Shown here: positions 36,416 to 44,455 of the stretch, piece after piece
How positions within the stretch are numbered: the first letter of the stretch is position 1
Layout: each line of letters begins with the position of its first letter
Notes under the pieces: generated by a model
Told to the model about the DNA's origin: nothing
The model's database searches: none
The model's input: only the letters and a program-made list of their open reading frames with translations
Assembly: GCF_900104355.1 (NCBI RefSeq)
Contig: NZ_FNIY01000002.1
Coordinates: 806,001 to 870,000 of the forward strand
DNA: 64,000 nt
Direction of reading: 5' to 3'
Origin: Phyllobacterium sp. OV277
GTDB taxonomy: Bacteria > Pseudomonadota > Alphaproteobacteria > Rhizobiales > Rhizobiaceae
Program-made: the position numbers and the translations under genes

Positions 36416-37666
36416 TTAGGCCCATTCGCCCTTGCGCATGACGGGCACGGCGCTGCCATCCTTGTTGATGCCGTCAACGTCAACTTCGCCAGAGCCGATC
36501 ATCCAGTCGATATGAATGAGGCTCTTATTGCCGCCACGCGCTGCGACTTCTTCGGGCGAAAGCTTGTCGCCATTGACGAAGCATTTGGAATAGCACTGGC
36601 CAAGCGCAATGTGGCTTGCTGCGTTCTCGTCAAACAGGGTGTTGAAGAACAAAAGCCCCGATGCGGAGATCGGCGAGGAATGCGGCACCAGCGCCACTTC
36701 GCCCAGACGGCGGGCACCTTCATCGGTGTTCAGCACCTTGTTGAACACTTCTTCACCGCGCGAAGCCTTGGCTTCGATGATTTTGCCGTCTTCAAAGCGA
36801 ACCGAAATGTTCTCAATCAGCGTGCCCTGATGCGACAGCGGTTTAGTGCTGGAAACATGGCCGTCAACGCGCAGAACGTGCGGTGTTGTAAAGACCTCTT
36901 CGGTCGGAATGTTTGGATTGCAGGTGATGCCGTTCTTGGCGGTGGAAGCGCCGCCCTGCCATTGATGTTCATCGGCAAGACCAACAATAAGATCGGTACC
37001 CGGTCCCTTGAAATGCAGGGAAGCAAAATTAAGGCCGTTCAGCCATTCCCGCCGTTTGGCCAGCACCGCATTGTGCTCCCGCCATGCACTGACCGGATCA
37101 TCAATATCAACACGCGAAGCGGCAAAGATGGCATCGGCTAGCTTAGCAATGGCTGTGTTCCCGTCAAGATCCGGGAAAACCTGCTTCGCCCAGGATGGAT
37201 TCGGATACGAAACAATGTTCCAGTTGACGTCAAAACCGGCAATTTTCTCCAATGCTGGCTGATAAGCCTTCGAGGTCGCCCTGTTGGCACGGGCAACCTT
37301 TTCAGGGTCTTCCTGTGAAAGCAGCATCGGATTGTCACCGGCAATGGCAAGGCGTGCGGTGTTCGATGAAAAGGCCTTGGCCATTCCCTCATAGAGCCAT
37401 GTGGCGGCATGGTCGAAGCTCTCCGCCGGCGCATGACGATAGCGCATCAGCGTCGCTTCTTCGTCCGTATAAAACGGCGTTACCAGACCGGCGCCCGCCT
37501 TGTAGGCATGCTCGGTAATGCGGCGTACCAGGGGCAAGGCAGCCAGCGGTGCTGTGATCAAAAGATCTTGCCCCGCCTGCAGCTGCAGACCGATCTTGAC
37601 GGCGACTTCTGCCAGACGGTCGAGCTTGACGGGATCAACGGGATTTATTTTCGCGGATAAGGTCAT
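36416..37666 (-). CDS. Aminopeptidase, M29 family (thermophilic metalloprotease type)
   Basis: 416 residues, usual for M29. Landmarks: LQAGQDLLITAPLAALPLVR, GPGTDLIVGLADEHQWQGG, the metal-ligand region NPNIPTEEVFTTPHVLRVDG, the later EVALVPHSSPIS and GNKSLIHIDWMIGSGEVDVD. These Glu, His and Asp residues bind two divalent metals and remove N-terminal residues in the cytoplasm. It is transcribed in the same direction as the flanking symporter genes with gaps of 72-83 bases, so the three might work together on peptide or amino-acid nutrition. Confidence 0.92.
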   Translation of the reverse strand: MTLSAKINPVDPVKLDRLAEVAVKIGLQLQAGQDLLITAPLAALPLVRRITEHAYKAGAGLVTPFYTDEEATLMRYRHAPAESFDHAATWLYEGMAKAFSSNTARLAIAGDNPMLLSQEDPEKVARANRATSKAYQPALEKIAGFDVNWNIVSYPNPSWAKQVFPDLDGNTAIAKLADAIFAASRVDIDDPVSAWREHNAVLAKRREWLNGLNFASLHFKGPGTDLIVGLADEHQWQGGASTAKNGITCNPNIPTEEVFTTPHVLRVDGHVSSTKPLSHQGTLIENISVRFEDGKIIEAKASRGEEVFNKVLNTDEGARRLGEVALVPHSSPISASGLLFFNTLFDENAASHIALGQCYSKCFVNGDKLSPEEVAARGGNKSLIHIDWMIGSGEVDVDGINKDGSAVPVMRKGEWA

Positions 37667-37690
37667 GACGGTTCCAGAATGTCAGATGAG

Positions 37691-37726
37691 GGATAAGAAA
37701 ACGGGGAAGTCGGATCACTTCCCCGT
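37691..37726 (-). terminator. Terminator of the second MHS symporter gene
   Basis: ACGGGGAAGT (37701-37710) pairs perfectly with ACTTCCCCGT (37717-37726). On the minus strand the stem is followed by TTTTCTTATC. Confidence 0.85.
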
Positions 37727-37738
37727 ATGTTTGTTTGA

Positions 37739-39052
37739 TCAATCCTCGTGGATGAGGCTGTGATCGCGGCTATCGCGCATCTTGATGTAGACGATCAGGG
37801 ACAAGCCGATCATGATGGTCACATACCAGAAGAACCATGTCTCATGGCCCATTTCCTTGAACTTTAGTGCCACCCATTCGGCGGTGCCGCCAAAGATCGT
37901 ATTGGCCAAGGCATAGGGCAATGCGACGCCGAGCGCCCGGATATGGGCCGGGAAAAGCTCAGCCTTTACCACCGCGTTGATGGAAGTATAGCCGGTGACG
38001 ATCAGCAGACCTGCCAGTGAAAGGGCAAAGGCAGTATAGGGGTTGGTTGTGACTGCCAAAGTCGAAAAGATCAGATAGGTGAAAAGAACACCGAGAATAC
38101 CGAAGCCGACCATCAGCGGCTTGCGGCCGATCTTGTCCGACAGAGCACCGGCGATTGGCTGGCACAGCATGAAAATCAAAAGTGCCAGTGCGGTGATTTC
38201 AGTGGAGGATTCTTTGCTGAAACCCGAGGTGTTGACGAGGAATTTCTGCAAATAGGTGGTGTAGGCGTAGAAGGCGAGCGTTCCGCCCGATGTCAGCGCC
38301 AGAACAGTAAAGGCTTCTCTCGGATAATGCCGGAACAGGGCAAAGCCGCTGGATTTCGGCCCGGTGTCGTTCTTGGCGTTATGAAAGGACTGGGTTTCGG
38401 CAAGACCACGGCGGATATAGAAAACCGCAATCGCCAGAAAGCCGCCAATGGCGAAAGGAATGCGCCAACCCCAGGCACCAAGCTGTTCTGGTGTGAGAAT
38501 GCGTTGCAGGATGAGCAGAACGACGAGGGCAACCAGCTGTCCGGAAATCAGCGTTACATACTGGAAGCTTGAATAGAAGCCGCGGCGATTTTTGCCGGCC
38601 ATCTCGCTGAGATAGGTAGCGCTGGCGCCATATTCACCGCCGACGCTGAGGCCCTGCAACAGGCGCGCCAGAACCAGAAGTGCCGGCGCCAACAGACCGA
38701 TCGACGCATAACCCGGCGTGATAGCGATCAGAAGCGAGCCAAGGCACATCAACGTCACCGATAGTGTCAGACCGGCTTTGCGGCCCTTGCGGTCGGCGTA
38801 GATGCCCATGACCCAGGCACCGATGGGCCGCATAAGGAAGCCAACGGCAAAGACAGCGGCGGCGCTCAAAAGCTCTGCGGTCTGGTTGCCTGAAGGGAAG
38901 AACACCGGCGCAAAGTAGAGGGTGAACGCGGCATAGACATACCAGTCATACCATTCGACGAGATTACCTGCCGATCCACCGATGATGGATTTCAGTCGGG
39001 TTTTGACATCGGGGGCGACGGCGAGTGGCGCGGTTTCAGCAATATCGGTCAT
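37739..39052 (-). CDS. MFS metabolite:H+ symporter (KgtP/alpha-ketoglutarate permease-like)
   Basis: 437 residues with about 12 membrane segments. SAGNLVEWYDWYVYAAFTLY, RPIGAWVMGIYADRKGRKAG and ARLLQGLSVGGEYGASATYL are close to the alpha-ketoglutarate permease branch of the MHS family. A dicarboxylate such as 2-oxoglutarate is the likeliest substrate but not proven. A terminator lies directly downstream, so it is probably transcribed apart from the aminopeptidase gene. Confidence 0.88.
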   Translation of the reverse strand: MTDIAETAPLAVAPDVKTRLKSIIGGSAGNLVEWYDWYVYAAFTLYFAPVFFPSGNQTAELLSAAAVFAVGFLMRPIGAWVMGIYADRKGRKAGLTLSVTLMCLGSLLIAITPGYASIGLLAPALLVLARLLQGLSVGGEYGASATYLSEMAGKNRRGFYSSFQYVTLISGQLVALVVLLILQRILTPEQLGAWGWRIPFAIGGFLAIAVFYIRRGLAETQSFHNAKNDTGPKSSGFALFRHYPREAFTVLALTSGGTLAFYAYTTYLQKFLVNTSGFSKESSTEITALALLIFMLCQPIAGALSDKIGRKPLMVGFGILGVLFTYLIFSTLAVTTNPYTAFALSLAGLLIVTGYTSINAVVKAELFPAHIRALGVALPYALANTIFGGTAEWVALKFKEMGHETWFFWYVTIMIGLSLIVYIKMRDSRDHSLIHED

Positions 39053-39357
39053 GAAATTCCTACCTTTGACTATGACTGACCGTCTGTGCCGGTGAGATTT
39101 TCAGCACGACGTTTATCGGGTTTGGAACGGGGACTCCCTGATTTCAAGTCTTAAGGTAGCAACAGGCAGAATTCAAACGCTTATCCGACCCAATGGATTC
39201 GAAGCGACGCAACTGCACCAAAGCGTGATAGGAAGGAGCAGAAAATTGCCACGATCCGGGAACTCCTTCTGAATTGTACCGTTCTTCCAGATCGAGAAAG
39301 GCACGGTCCAAGACAAGTTTCGCTCATCTTGCCCTTAACAATCATCAGGAGAAGAAG
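39053..39357. other. Divergent intergenic region between symporter and SOD genes
   Basis: 305 bases with no gene seen. It contains an exact EcfG promoter (39259-39283) toward the SOD gene and the leader of the symporter gene. Confidence 0.6.
39259..39283 (+). promoter_or_regulatory. EcfG-type promoter for the SOD gene
   Basis: GGAAC (39259-39263), 16 bases, CGTT (39280-39283). Exact consensus, 75 bases upstream of the start codon. Confidence 0.85.
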
Positions 39358-40038
39358 ATGGATCTCAACAGACGCGATATGCTGGTGCTCTCGGGCGCGG
39401 CGGCGGCAACAACGCTCTTTGCTCCAACCATTCAGGCGCATGCGGCGGTTCCTTTCAAACAACCGGAATTGCCCTATGCGGAAGATGGTCTGGCGCCTGT
39501 GATATCCGCGCGCACTGTCGGCCTGCATTACGGCAAGCACCATGCGGGCTATTTCAAGAAGCTCAACACGCTGGTGGAAAAGACGCCCTATGCCGATCTT
39601 TCATTGGAAGAGGTGGTCATACGGGCGAAGAAGGAAGGCAATGCGCCTATTTTCAACAATGCGGCCCAAGCCTGGAACCACAATCTCTACTGGCAACAGT
39701 TCAAGGGCGGACCTACCGCTGCGAAAGGCGCTTTTGCTACGGCGGCGGAAAGCAGCTTTGGCGGAATTGATGGTTTGAAGAAGAAGATTGTTGCCGAGTC
39801 GGACAATGTATTTGGAACTGGCTGGGTCTGGCTGGTCAAAGACGGTGACAAGCTTGCTGTGGTGGGCATGAAGGATGCTGGTGATCCTCTTGCAGAAGGC
39901 AAGAAAGCTGTGCTTGGCATCGATGTCTGGGAACACGCTTATTATCTTGATTATGAAAACCGCCGCGCCGACCATGTTGCAGCGGTTCTCGATAAGCTTG
40001 TTAACTGGCAGTTCGTTTCCGAACAGTTTGACGCCTGA
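39358..40038 (+). CDS. Superoxide dismutase, Fe-type, with Tat signal
   Basis: 226 residues from ATG 39358, with AGGAGAAGAAG just upstream. The N-terminus MDLNRRDMLVLSGAAAATTL has the twin-arginine pattern, with cleavage likely near QAHAA, so the enzyme is exported folded with its metal. The SOD core has the ligands His in LHYGKHHAGYFKKLN, His in AQAWNHNLYWQQF, and Asp and His in GIDVWEHAYYLDYENRRAD. The Gln in NNAAQAWNH points to iron. It is distinct from the usual cytoplasmic SOD of these bacteria. The exact EcfG promoter upstream makes it a stress-induced periplasmic defence enzyme. It ends four bases before the convergent SDR stop. Confidence 0.93.
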   Translation: MDLNRRDMLVLSGAAAATTLFAPTIQAHAAVPFKQPELPYAEDGLAPVISARTVGLHYGKHHAGYFKKLNTLVEKTPYADLSLEEVVIRAKKEGNAPIFNNAAQAWNHNLYWQQFKGGPTAAKGAFATAAESSFGGIDGLKKKIVAESDNVFGTGWVWLVKDGDKLAVVGMKDAGDPLAEGKKAVLGIDVWEHAYYLDYENRRADHVAAVLDKLVNWQFVSEQFDA

Positions 40039-40042
40039 TCAG

Positions 40043-40888
40043 CTATTTCTCGCGTTTGAGGAAATCGGCAAATTCGTTCTGGTAATCCGGATGCCAACGC
40101 GACAAAGGCGGGCGATTTTCTATTATATCGCCCGCTGCCCAGAGGATGCGCCGATCGTCGGTACGACGAACCACATCATTATCAGGGCACAATATATAGA
40201 AATCTCCCGCCGTTACGCTCTCAAGCAGGAAGTCGACTGTTTGCTCGGATGTCCATGCACCCGCGGGCTTTTCCGTCCTGCCGCTTGATGTAAGTGCAGT
40301 AAAGACAAAACCCGGAATGAACAGATGCGCGGTCACCTGACAGCCTTCGGTATTGCGCAGCTCATGTTGCAGGGCTTCGGTAAAAGTTTTCACGCCTGAT
40401 TTGGAGACATTATAGGCAGGATCGCCGGGTGGGGTGGTTATACCTTGTTTTGAGCCTGTGTTGATGATGAGACCGGGTTTGCCCCGGGCAATCATATCAG
40501 GTCCGAATACCTGTGTTCCCCGCACAATGCCGAACAGATTGACCTCGATGATCCTGTCCCATCCGCCGGGTTCAAAGACACTGCTGCCGGGCTGGATGCC
40601 GGCATTGTTCATAAGAAGGCTGACTGGACCGAGTTCCGTCTCGACTTGCTGTTGCAGCCGCTGCAAGTCTTCAACCTTGGTTACATCCGTGCCAACGGCA
40701 ATGGTATTGGCCGGATTGCCGTGTTCGCGAACCTTTGCCAATGCTGTATCCAGTTTCTCGCCCGGCAAATCAGCAATACAGACCTTAAGACCCATCGTGG
40801 CAAAGCGGATTGCTGCAGCAAGACCTATTCCCGACGCGCCGCCAGTAACCACGGCAACGTTGGACGGCATAAGGACCGGATGTGTCAT
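40043..40888 (-). CDS. Short-chain dehydrogenase/reductase
   Basis: 281 residues from ATG 40888, preceded by AGGAGAATT. Cofactor site AVVTGGASGIGLAAAIRFA, LLMNNAGIQPGSSV, catalytic Ser in LIINTGSKQGITTP and YNVSKSG (Tyr/Lys) are all present, so it is a competent classical SDR. The C-terminal region (HPDYQNEFADF) is longer than the minimal 250. The substrate is unknown. It may share a transcript with the upstream 148-aa gene, 48 bases away. Confidence 0.88.
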   Translation of the reverse strand: MTHPVLMPSNVAVVTGGASGIGLAAAIRFATMGLKVCIADLPGEKLDTALAKVREHGNPANTIAVGTDVTKVEDLQRLQQQVETELGPVSLLMNNAGIQPGSSVFEPGGWDRIIEVNLFGIVRGTQVFGPDMIARGKPGLIINTGSKQGITTPPGDPAYNVSKSGVKTFTEALQHELRNTEGCQVTAHLFIPGFVFTALTSSGRTEKPAGAWTSEQTVDFLLESVTAGDFYILCPDNDVVRRTDDRRILWAAGDIIENRPPLSRWHPDYQNEFADFLKREK

Positions 40889-40936
40889 GGCAATTCTCCT
40901 GCTTGGATTCAATTCGGCTTTGCGATGGGGCAGAGC

Positions 40937-41383
40937 TTAGCCGAAATTCGGCACACGAATATAATGTTCCAGCGGACTGATATGTTCATGCGATTCGCCA
41001 TCCCGATCATCATCATGTGAATCCTGCGCAAGCGCGGCATCTTTCTGCCTGCGCGCCTCAAGGATTTCATTGTCGGAACTTTCGCCCATGCACAGCGCAC
41101 CAAGCAGGATCATGCGTGCTTTGTCGGCGAGCCCCGAATGGTTTTCATCGAGGGCAATATCCAGAATAACCCGGCTGAAATCGGTCGGTTCCAGCATTTT
41201 TTCCATGCTGTATCCGGCCTTTTCGCGGCGCGTATTCTCGGTGTCGATCAGGGTATAGAGCTTTTCACGCAGATCAGCGCCGACATTCTCATACTGGATT
41301 GTCAGACTTGGTGCGGCCGTGGCGAGCTTCTGCTTTTGCCGCTCCCGGTGCCGCTTTTGTCTCTCTGCGTTGGATAATGCCAT
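40937..41383 (-). CDS. Orphan basic/acidic hypothetical protein next to a repeat array
   Basis: 148 residues from ATG 41383. The N-terminus MALSNAERQKRHRERQKQKL is strongly basic, a pattern seen at the start of small phage- or plasmid-type proteins and of some DNA-associated proteins. The middle is helical (VGADLREKLYTLIDTENTRR; PTDFSRVILDIALDENHSGL). The C-terminus is acidic and His-rich (DSHDDDRDGESHEH). I do not recognise the family. Its upstream region holds a cluster of GTAACG-type repeats, so it may be a DNA-binding protein acting on them; this is only a positional inference. Confidence 0.6.
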   Translation of the reverse strand: MALSNAERQKRHRERQKQKLATAAPSLTIQYENVGADLREKLYTLIDTENTRREKAGYSMEKMLEPTDFSRVILDIALDENHSGLADKARMILLGALCMGESSDNEILEARRQKDAALAQDSHDDDRDGESHEHISPLEHYIRVPNFG

Positions 41384-41398
41384 GGGTATGTCTGTGCC

Positions 41399-41574
41399 GT
41401 AACGAACGCGAATCACTTACATTAACTTGATAAGGGTGCGTTCCCTAACGGGCAACATTATGGTCACGTAACACACAGACTGTTGATAACAGTCGTTACG
41501 ATTATGTGAGTTACGTAACGGGAACGTTATGAGATTTGGCTCTTGCCGTAACGTCAGGGGGCAATCGTAACGTT
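41399..41574. repeat. Cluster of GTAACG/CGTTAC elements
   Basis: At least eight copies of a (C)GTAAC(G)-like core in both orientations: 41399-41404, 41446-41450 (TAACG only), 41466-41472 (ACGTAAC), 41494-41500 (CGTTACG), 41510-41519 (GTTACGTAAC, perfect palindrome), 41523-41530 (AACGTTAT), 41547-41554 and 41566-41574 (CGTAACGTT). Spacing is irregular, between about 10 and 40 bases. This looks like a multi-site operator or iteron-like region. Confidence 0.65.
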
Positions 41575-41618
41575 GGTCGCAGCCTCCTGATGACAGCAAA
41601 TAAGACAGTTCTTCTATC

Positions 41619-41644
41619 GGAACCATCAAGAAGATAGTGGCGTT
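41619..41644 (+). promoter_or_regulatory. EcfG-like promoter (N17) for the MCE gene
   Basis: GGAAC (41619-41623), 17 bases, CGTT (41641-41644), 73 bases before the MCE start. Both core elements are exact; spacing is one longer than the other six sites. Confidence 0.6.
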
Positions 41645-41717
41645 TGGTGACATGCAAGGCTAGGGATATCGCACGATGTGGTTGTGAGCATGTCGGTCTG
41701 GATGAATGGAATCGTGA

Positions 41718-42704
41718 ATGGAAACCAAGGCCAATTATCTTGTGGTCAGTATTTTCACCGTGCTGGTGAGTGTGCTGGCCCTTGGTTTTGTCTACTGGAT
41801 CGAGCGTTTGGGCGACACCCGCCCGACATCAATGCTTGAAATCCGCATTCCCGGTTCCGTAACGGGGCTGGTCGTCAAGAGCCAGGTTTTGTTCAATGGC
41901 TTGAAGGTCGGCGAAGTGACGCGACTTTTCATTGATGCAAGCAATCCTGATGTGGTTATCGCCCAGACCGAGATCGATTCAACCACGCCGATCACGCGGT
42001 CGACTCAGGCGGAACTGGCCTTTGTCATGCTGACCGGACAGGCCTATATCGAGTTGAAGGGCGGCAAGAGCTATGAGCCCAAGCTGCTTGAAGAAGCGGA
42101 AAAGGAAGATACGGTCGCGCGTATCGATATTGATCCCTCGTCCCTGAAAACATTGGTGCAAACGGTGCAGGATGTTCTTCAGAAGGTGGATCGCGCGATG
42201 GATGCCACCGAAAGCTATCTGGACGAAATGAAAGGGCCAGCTCTCGACAGAGCGCATGAGGCAAAGGATTTTACCCAGCAGCTTGCGGATAGCACTGAGA
42301 TGATCAACCGTTACGGACAGCGGGCGCAGGATGTACAGGCGGTTATCAAGGATGCGCGCGAAACCATGTCGCGGATCAATGAGGCCTCGGTAAAAGTCGA
42401 TGATGCCCTGACCAGGCTGGACAAGGAACTTTCCGAGGACAAAGGCGGTACGGTTGCCAATATCCGCGAACAGCTGCAATCCTATCGCGACACGGCTGAT
42501 GGCCTGCAGGCGCGCCTTGCCCCGATCATGAAAACACTGGGAACCTATACGGGCGAAAAGCTGCGCAACGCGCAGAAGTTTATTTCCGATAGCCGCCGTT
42601 CGGTGGAGAGTATCGAACGCGCTATTTCGAATTTCGACAGCAATCCACAGGAACTGCTGTTTGGCGGAGAAAACAAAGTACCCGAGTATAATGGGCGGCG
42701 CTAA
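41718..42704 (+). CDS. MCE (MlaD-like) domain protein, orphan
   Basis: 328 residues. An N-terminal membrane anchor (YLVVSIFTVLVSVLALGFVY) is followed by one MCE domain at about residues 38-120 (IRIPGSVTGLVVKSQVLFNG; LKVGEVTRLFID; ELAFVMLTGQAYIELKGG) and a long coiled-coil helix to about 310. MlaD/PqiB-type proteins form rings that carry lipids between membranes together with an ABC permease and ATPase. No such permease or ATPase genes are adjacent here, so it either works with one encoded elsewhere or alone. A GGAAC-N17-CGTT promoter and a repeat array lie upstream; a lipoprotein gene follows. Confidence 0.88.
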   Translation: METKANYLVVSIFTVLVSVLALGFVYWIERLGDTRPTSMLEIRIPGSVTGLVVKSQVLFNGLKVGEVTRLFIDASNPDVVIAQTEIDSTTPITRSTQAELAFVMLTGQAYIELKGGKSYEPKLLEEAEKEDTVARIDIDPSSLKTLVQTVQDVLQKVDRAMDATESYLDEMKGPALDRAHEAKDFTQQLADSTEMINRYGQRAQDVQAVIKDARETMSRINEASVKVDDALTRLDKELSEDKGGTVANIREQLQSYRDTADGLQARLAPIMKTLGTYTGEKLRNAQKFISDSRRSVESIERAISNFDSNPQELLFGGENKVPEYNGRR

Positions 42705-42772
42705 CCAACCAAGGTTGCGCTCGACACGTCTCTTTTCGACAGGTAGCGTTGCGGCACATGATGGGGGATGCG

Positions 42773-43144
42773 ATGCGGTTTGCGGTGATCGGAACGGGAC
42801 TTGTGATTGCCTTGTTGGCGGGCTGTACGACACCATCCGGTGGCCGGAGTAGTGATGCCAGTCTGATCGCCGATGTCAAACAGCTGGTGACGACCTCCTA
42901 TCAATGTCAGAACGCACTTGGCCGCGAGCCGCATTATTCCGCCATTGAAAGCAGCGAAACCATTCTCAAGGCGCTGGGTCGCTCGCCCGAAGAGGCCGAC
43001 AAGACAGTCCGGGGCTGGCTGAAAGGGTTGATCGCTTCATCGAAACAGCCAACGGATATGGACCGCAAGGCGTGTAAAGACACATTGCTGAAGCAGGCGG
43101 AAAAAGTGCGAATCGAATTTGAGGCGCGAAAAGCCGGGGAATGA
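42773..43144 (+). CDS. Small lipoprotein downstream of the MCE gene
   Basis: 123 residues from ATG 42773 with GGGGGA four bases upstream; two further in-frame ATG codons lie up to eight codons earlier. The signal peptide ends in lipobox LLAGC (Cys 18), so the mature protein is lipid-anchored. The body is helical with two Cys (TSYQCQNALG, DRKACKDTLL). I do not recognise the family. Position after an MCE protein suggests an outer-membrane partner in lipid transfer, comparable to the auxiliary lipoproteins of Mla/Pqi systems, but no sequence motif proves it. Confidence 0.7.
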   Translation: MRFAVIGTGLVIALLAGCTTPSGGRSSDASLIADVKQLVTTSYQCQNALGREPHYSAIESSETILKALGRSPEEADKTVRGWLKGLIASSKQPTDMDRKACKDTLLKQAEKVRIEFEARKAGE

Positions 43145-43147
43145 TGC

Positions 43148-43300
43148 ATGGATGAGCCGCAGCCACCGCGTTCAGGGCTCCTGTCGCCAGTGCAATTCGT
43201 GCTGGTGCTTGTGTTTGCGGCTGGTGTGAGCTCAATCCTGTTTTATCCGGCGATGTCTCTGCTGGGGCGGATTGTTGGTCTGTTCCGGGCAACAGGATAG
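43148..43300 (+). CDS. 50-residue membrane microprotein
   Basis: Translates from ATG 43148 as MDEPQPPRSGLLSPVQFVLV, then one helix and LLGRIVGLFRATG. It starts three bases after the lipoprotein stop and ends three bases before the XRE gene, so it is very likely part of one transcript. No homology recognised. Confidence 0.55.
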   Translation: MDEPQPPRSGLLSPVQFVLVLVFAAGVSSILFYPAMSLLGRIVGLFRATG

Positions 43301-43303
43301 CGG

Positions 43304-43543
43304 ATGGGAAAAACGCTTGGGACGGAACAGCATAAGGCATTAATCGCCATGCTGATTGCCAAGCGTGAAGCCGCTGGCTTTACGCAAGCTGAACTTGCCA
43401 ACGCATTAGACGAATACCAGTCCTTCGTTGCCAGGTTGGAAAGCGGTCAACGCCGTGTGGATGTGGTCGAGCTGATCTGGCTTGCACGGGTTCTCGGCTT
43501 CGATGCGGCGCAGCTGGTAAAGGCGATTGAAGCTGTCAGGTGA
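43304..43543 (+). CDS. XRE-family helix-turn-helix protein
   Basis: 79 residues, essentially one Cro/C1-type domain: MLIAKREAAGFTQAELANAL, then DEYQSFVARLESGQRRVDVV and ELIWLARVLGFD. It has no extra ligand or dimer domain. It is the last gene of the MCE cluster, three bases after the microprotein gene, and may be an autoregulator of that cluster; nothing in the sequence shows the target site. Confidence 0.8.
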   Translation: MGKTLGTEQHKALIAMLIAKREAAGFTQAELANALDEYQSFVARLESGQRRVDVVELIWLARVLGFDAAQLVKAIEAVR

Positions 43544-43579
43544 AATATGCTTCACTGTGGAACGGAGCTACGATGGCCC

Positions 43580-43613
43580 AACCGGATCATGTCAATGATC
43601 GGATTATCCGGTT
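43580..43613. terminator. Nested hairpins between the XRE gene and the sugar operon
   Basis: Outer arms AACCGGAT (43580-43587) and ATCCGGTT (43606-43613). Inner alternative arms GATCAT (43585-43590) and ATGATC (43595-43600). A short T tract follows on the plus strand. Probably a convergent terminator; the two pairings exclude each other in part. Confidence 0.45.
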
Positions 43614-43673
43614 TCTGCGACCAGAAAAACAATAAGATTGGCGCAGATGCTTTCGTTGGCGTGATCACGGGCG

Positions 43674-44450
43674 TTAACCGTGCTGCCGTACACTCAAGCC
43701 ACCGTCGATAGTCAGGCATGTGGCATTCATGAAGGGGCACTCGTCAGAGATCATAAACACGGCGGCGAGTGCTATTTCTTCGGGGGATGCGATACGCCCG
43801 CCCGGATGCAGGGCCATTGTTTCCGCTTTGGCAGCATCAGGATCAGGAAACGAATTCCAGTAATCTATGACCTTCTGTGTCGAGACATAGCCGGGTGCCA
43901 GTGCGTTCACCCGGATGCCTCTGGCGGCATATTCCAGTCCCAACGACTTCGTCATGCCGAGCAATGCATGTTTGGCAAGAGGATAGGGGAAGGTATGGGG
44001 AATAATGGTGAAGGCATGGGTGGACGCAATATTCAAAATGGCGCCACCGCCGTTCGCGATCATATCAGGCAAAACCGCTTTGCAGCAATTCCATGCGCCC
44101 TTCAGGTTGACATCGAAGCAGCGTTGCCATTCTTCATCTGTCGTCAAAAGCGGCTCATTGAAGACGTTGATACCTGCATTGTTAATCAAGGCATTCAGCG
44201 GACCGATGACAGATTTCGCCCGGACCACCGCTGCCATAATGGCTGGCTCATCGGTGATACTCACCGCACTCGACTGTACCGTCGCACCGCTGGTTTGAAG
44301 GTCGGCTGCAACCTGCTGTAAGAGCAATTGGTCAGTGTCAATGAGATATAGGCTCGCCCCTTCTCTGGCGGATGCCTGAGCGATGGCAAGCCCTATCCCT
44401 TGAGCGGCGCCGGTGATCATGATCCGTTTGTCCGAAAGACGTCCCGCCAT
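43674..44450 (-). CDS. SDR family sugar dehydrogenase
   Basis: 258 residues. Cofactor site IMITGAAQGIGLAIAQASAR, LNALINNAGINVFNE, catalytic Ser in ILNIASTHAF and the Tyr/Lys pair in FPYPLAKHALLGMTKSLG. The C-terminal GGRIASPEEIALAAVFMISD and ATCLTIDGGLSVRQHG are typical of polyol and sugar SDRs. It is the last gene after araFGH-type transport genes and an aldose epimerase, so it probably oxidises an imported aldose (galactose, arabinose or fucose type) to its lactone. Substrate inferred from context only. Confidence 0.87.
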   Translation of the reverse strand: MAGRLSDKRIMITGAAQGIGLAIAQASAREGASLYLIDTDQLLLQQVAADLQTSGATVQSSAVSITDEPAIMAAVVRAKSVIGPLNALINNAGINVFNEPLLTTDEEWQRCFDVNLKGAWNCCKAVLPDMIANGGGAILNIASTHAFTIIPHTFPYPLAKHALLGMTKSLGLEYAARGIRVNALAPGYVSTQKVIDYWNSFPDPDAAKAETMALHPGGRIASPEEIALAAVFMISDECPFMNATCLTIDGGLSVRQHG

Positions 44451-44455
44451 CTGTA

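Larger units (their letters stand above)
41384..41717. other. Intergenic region with repeat array and stress promoter
   Basis: 334 bases without a gene. The left two thirds carry the GTAACG-type repeats; the right third carries a GGAAC-N17-CGTT promoter toward the MCE gene. Confidence 0.6.
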
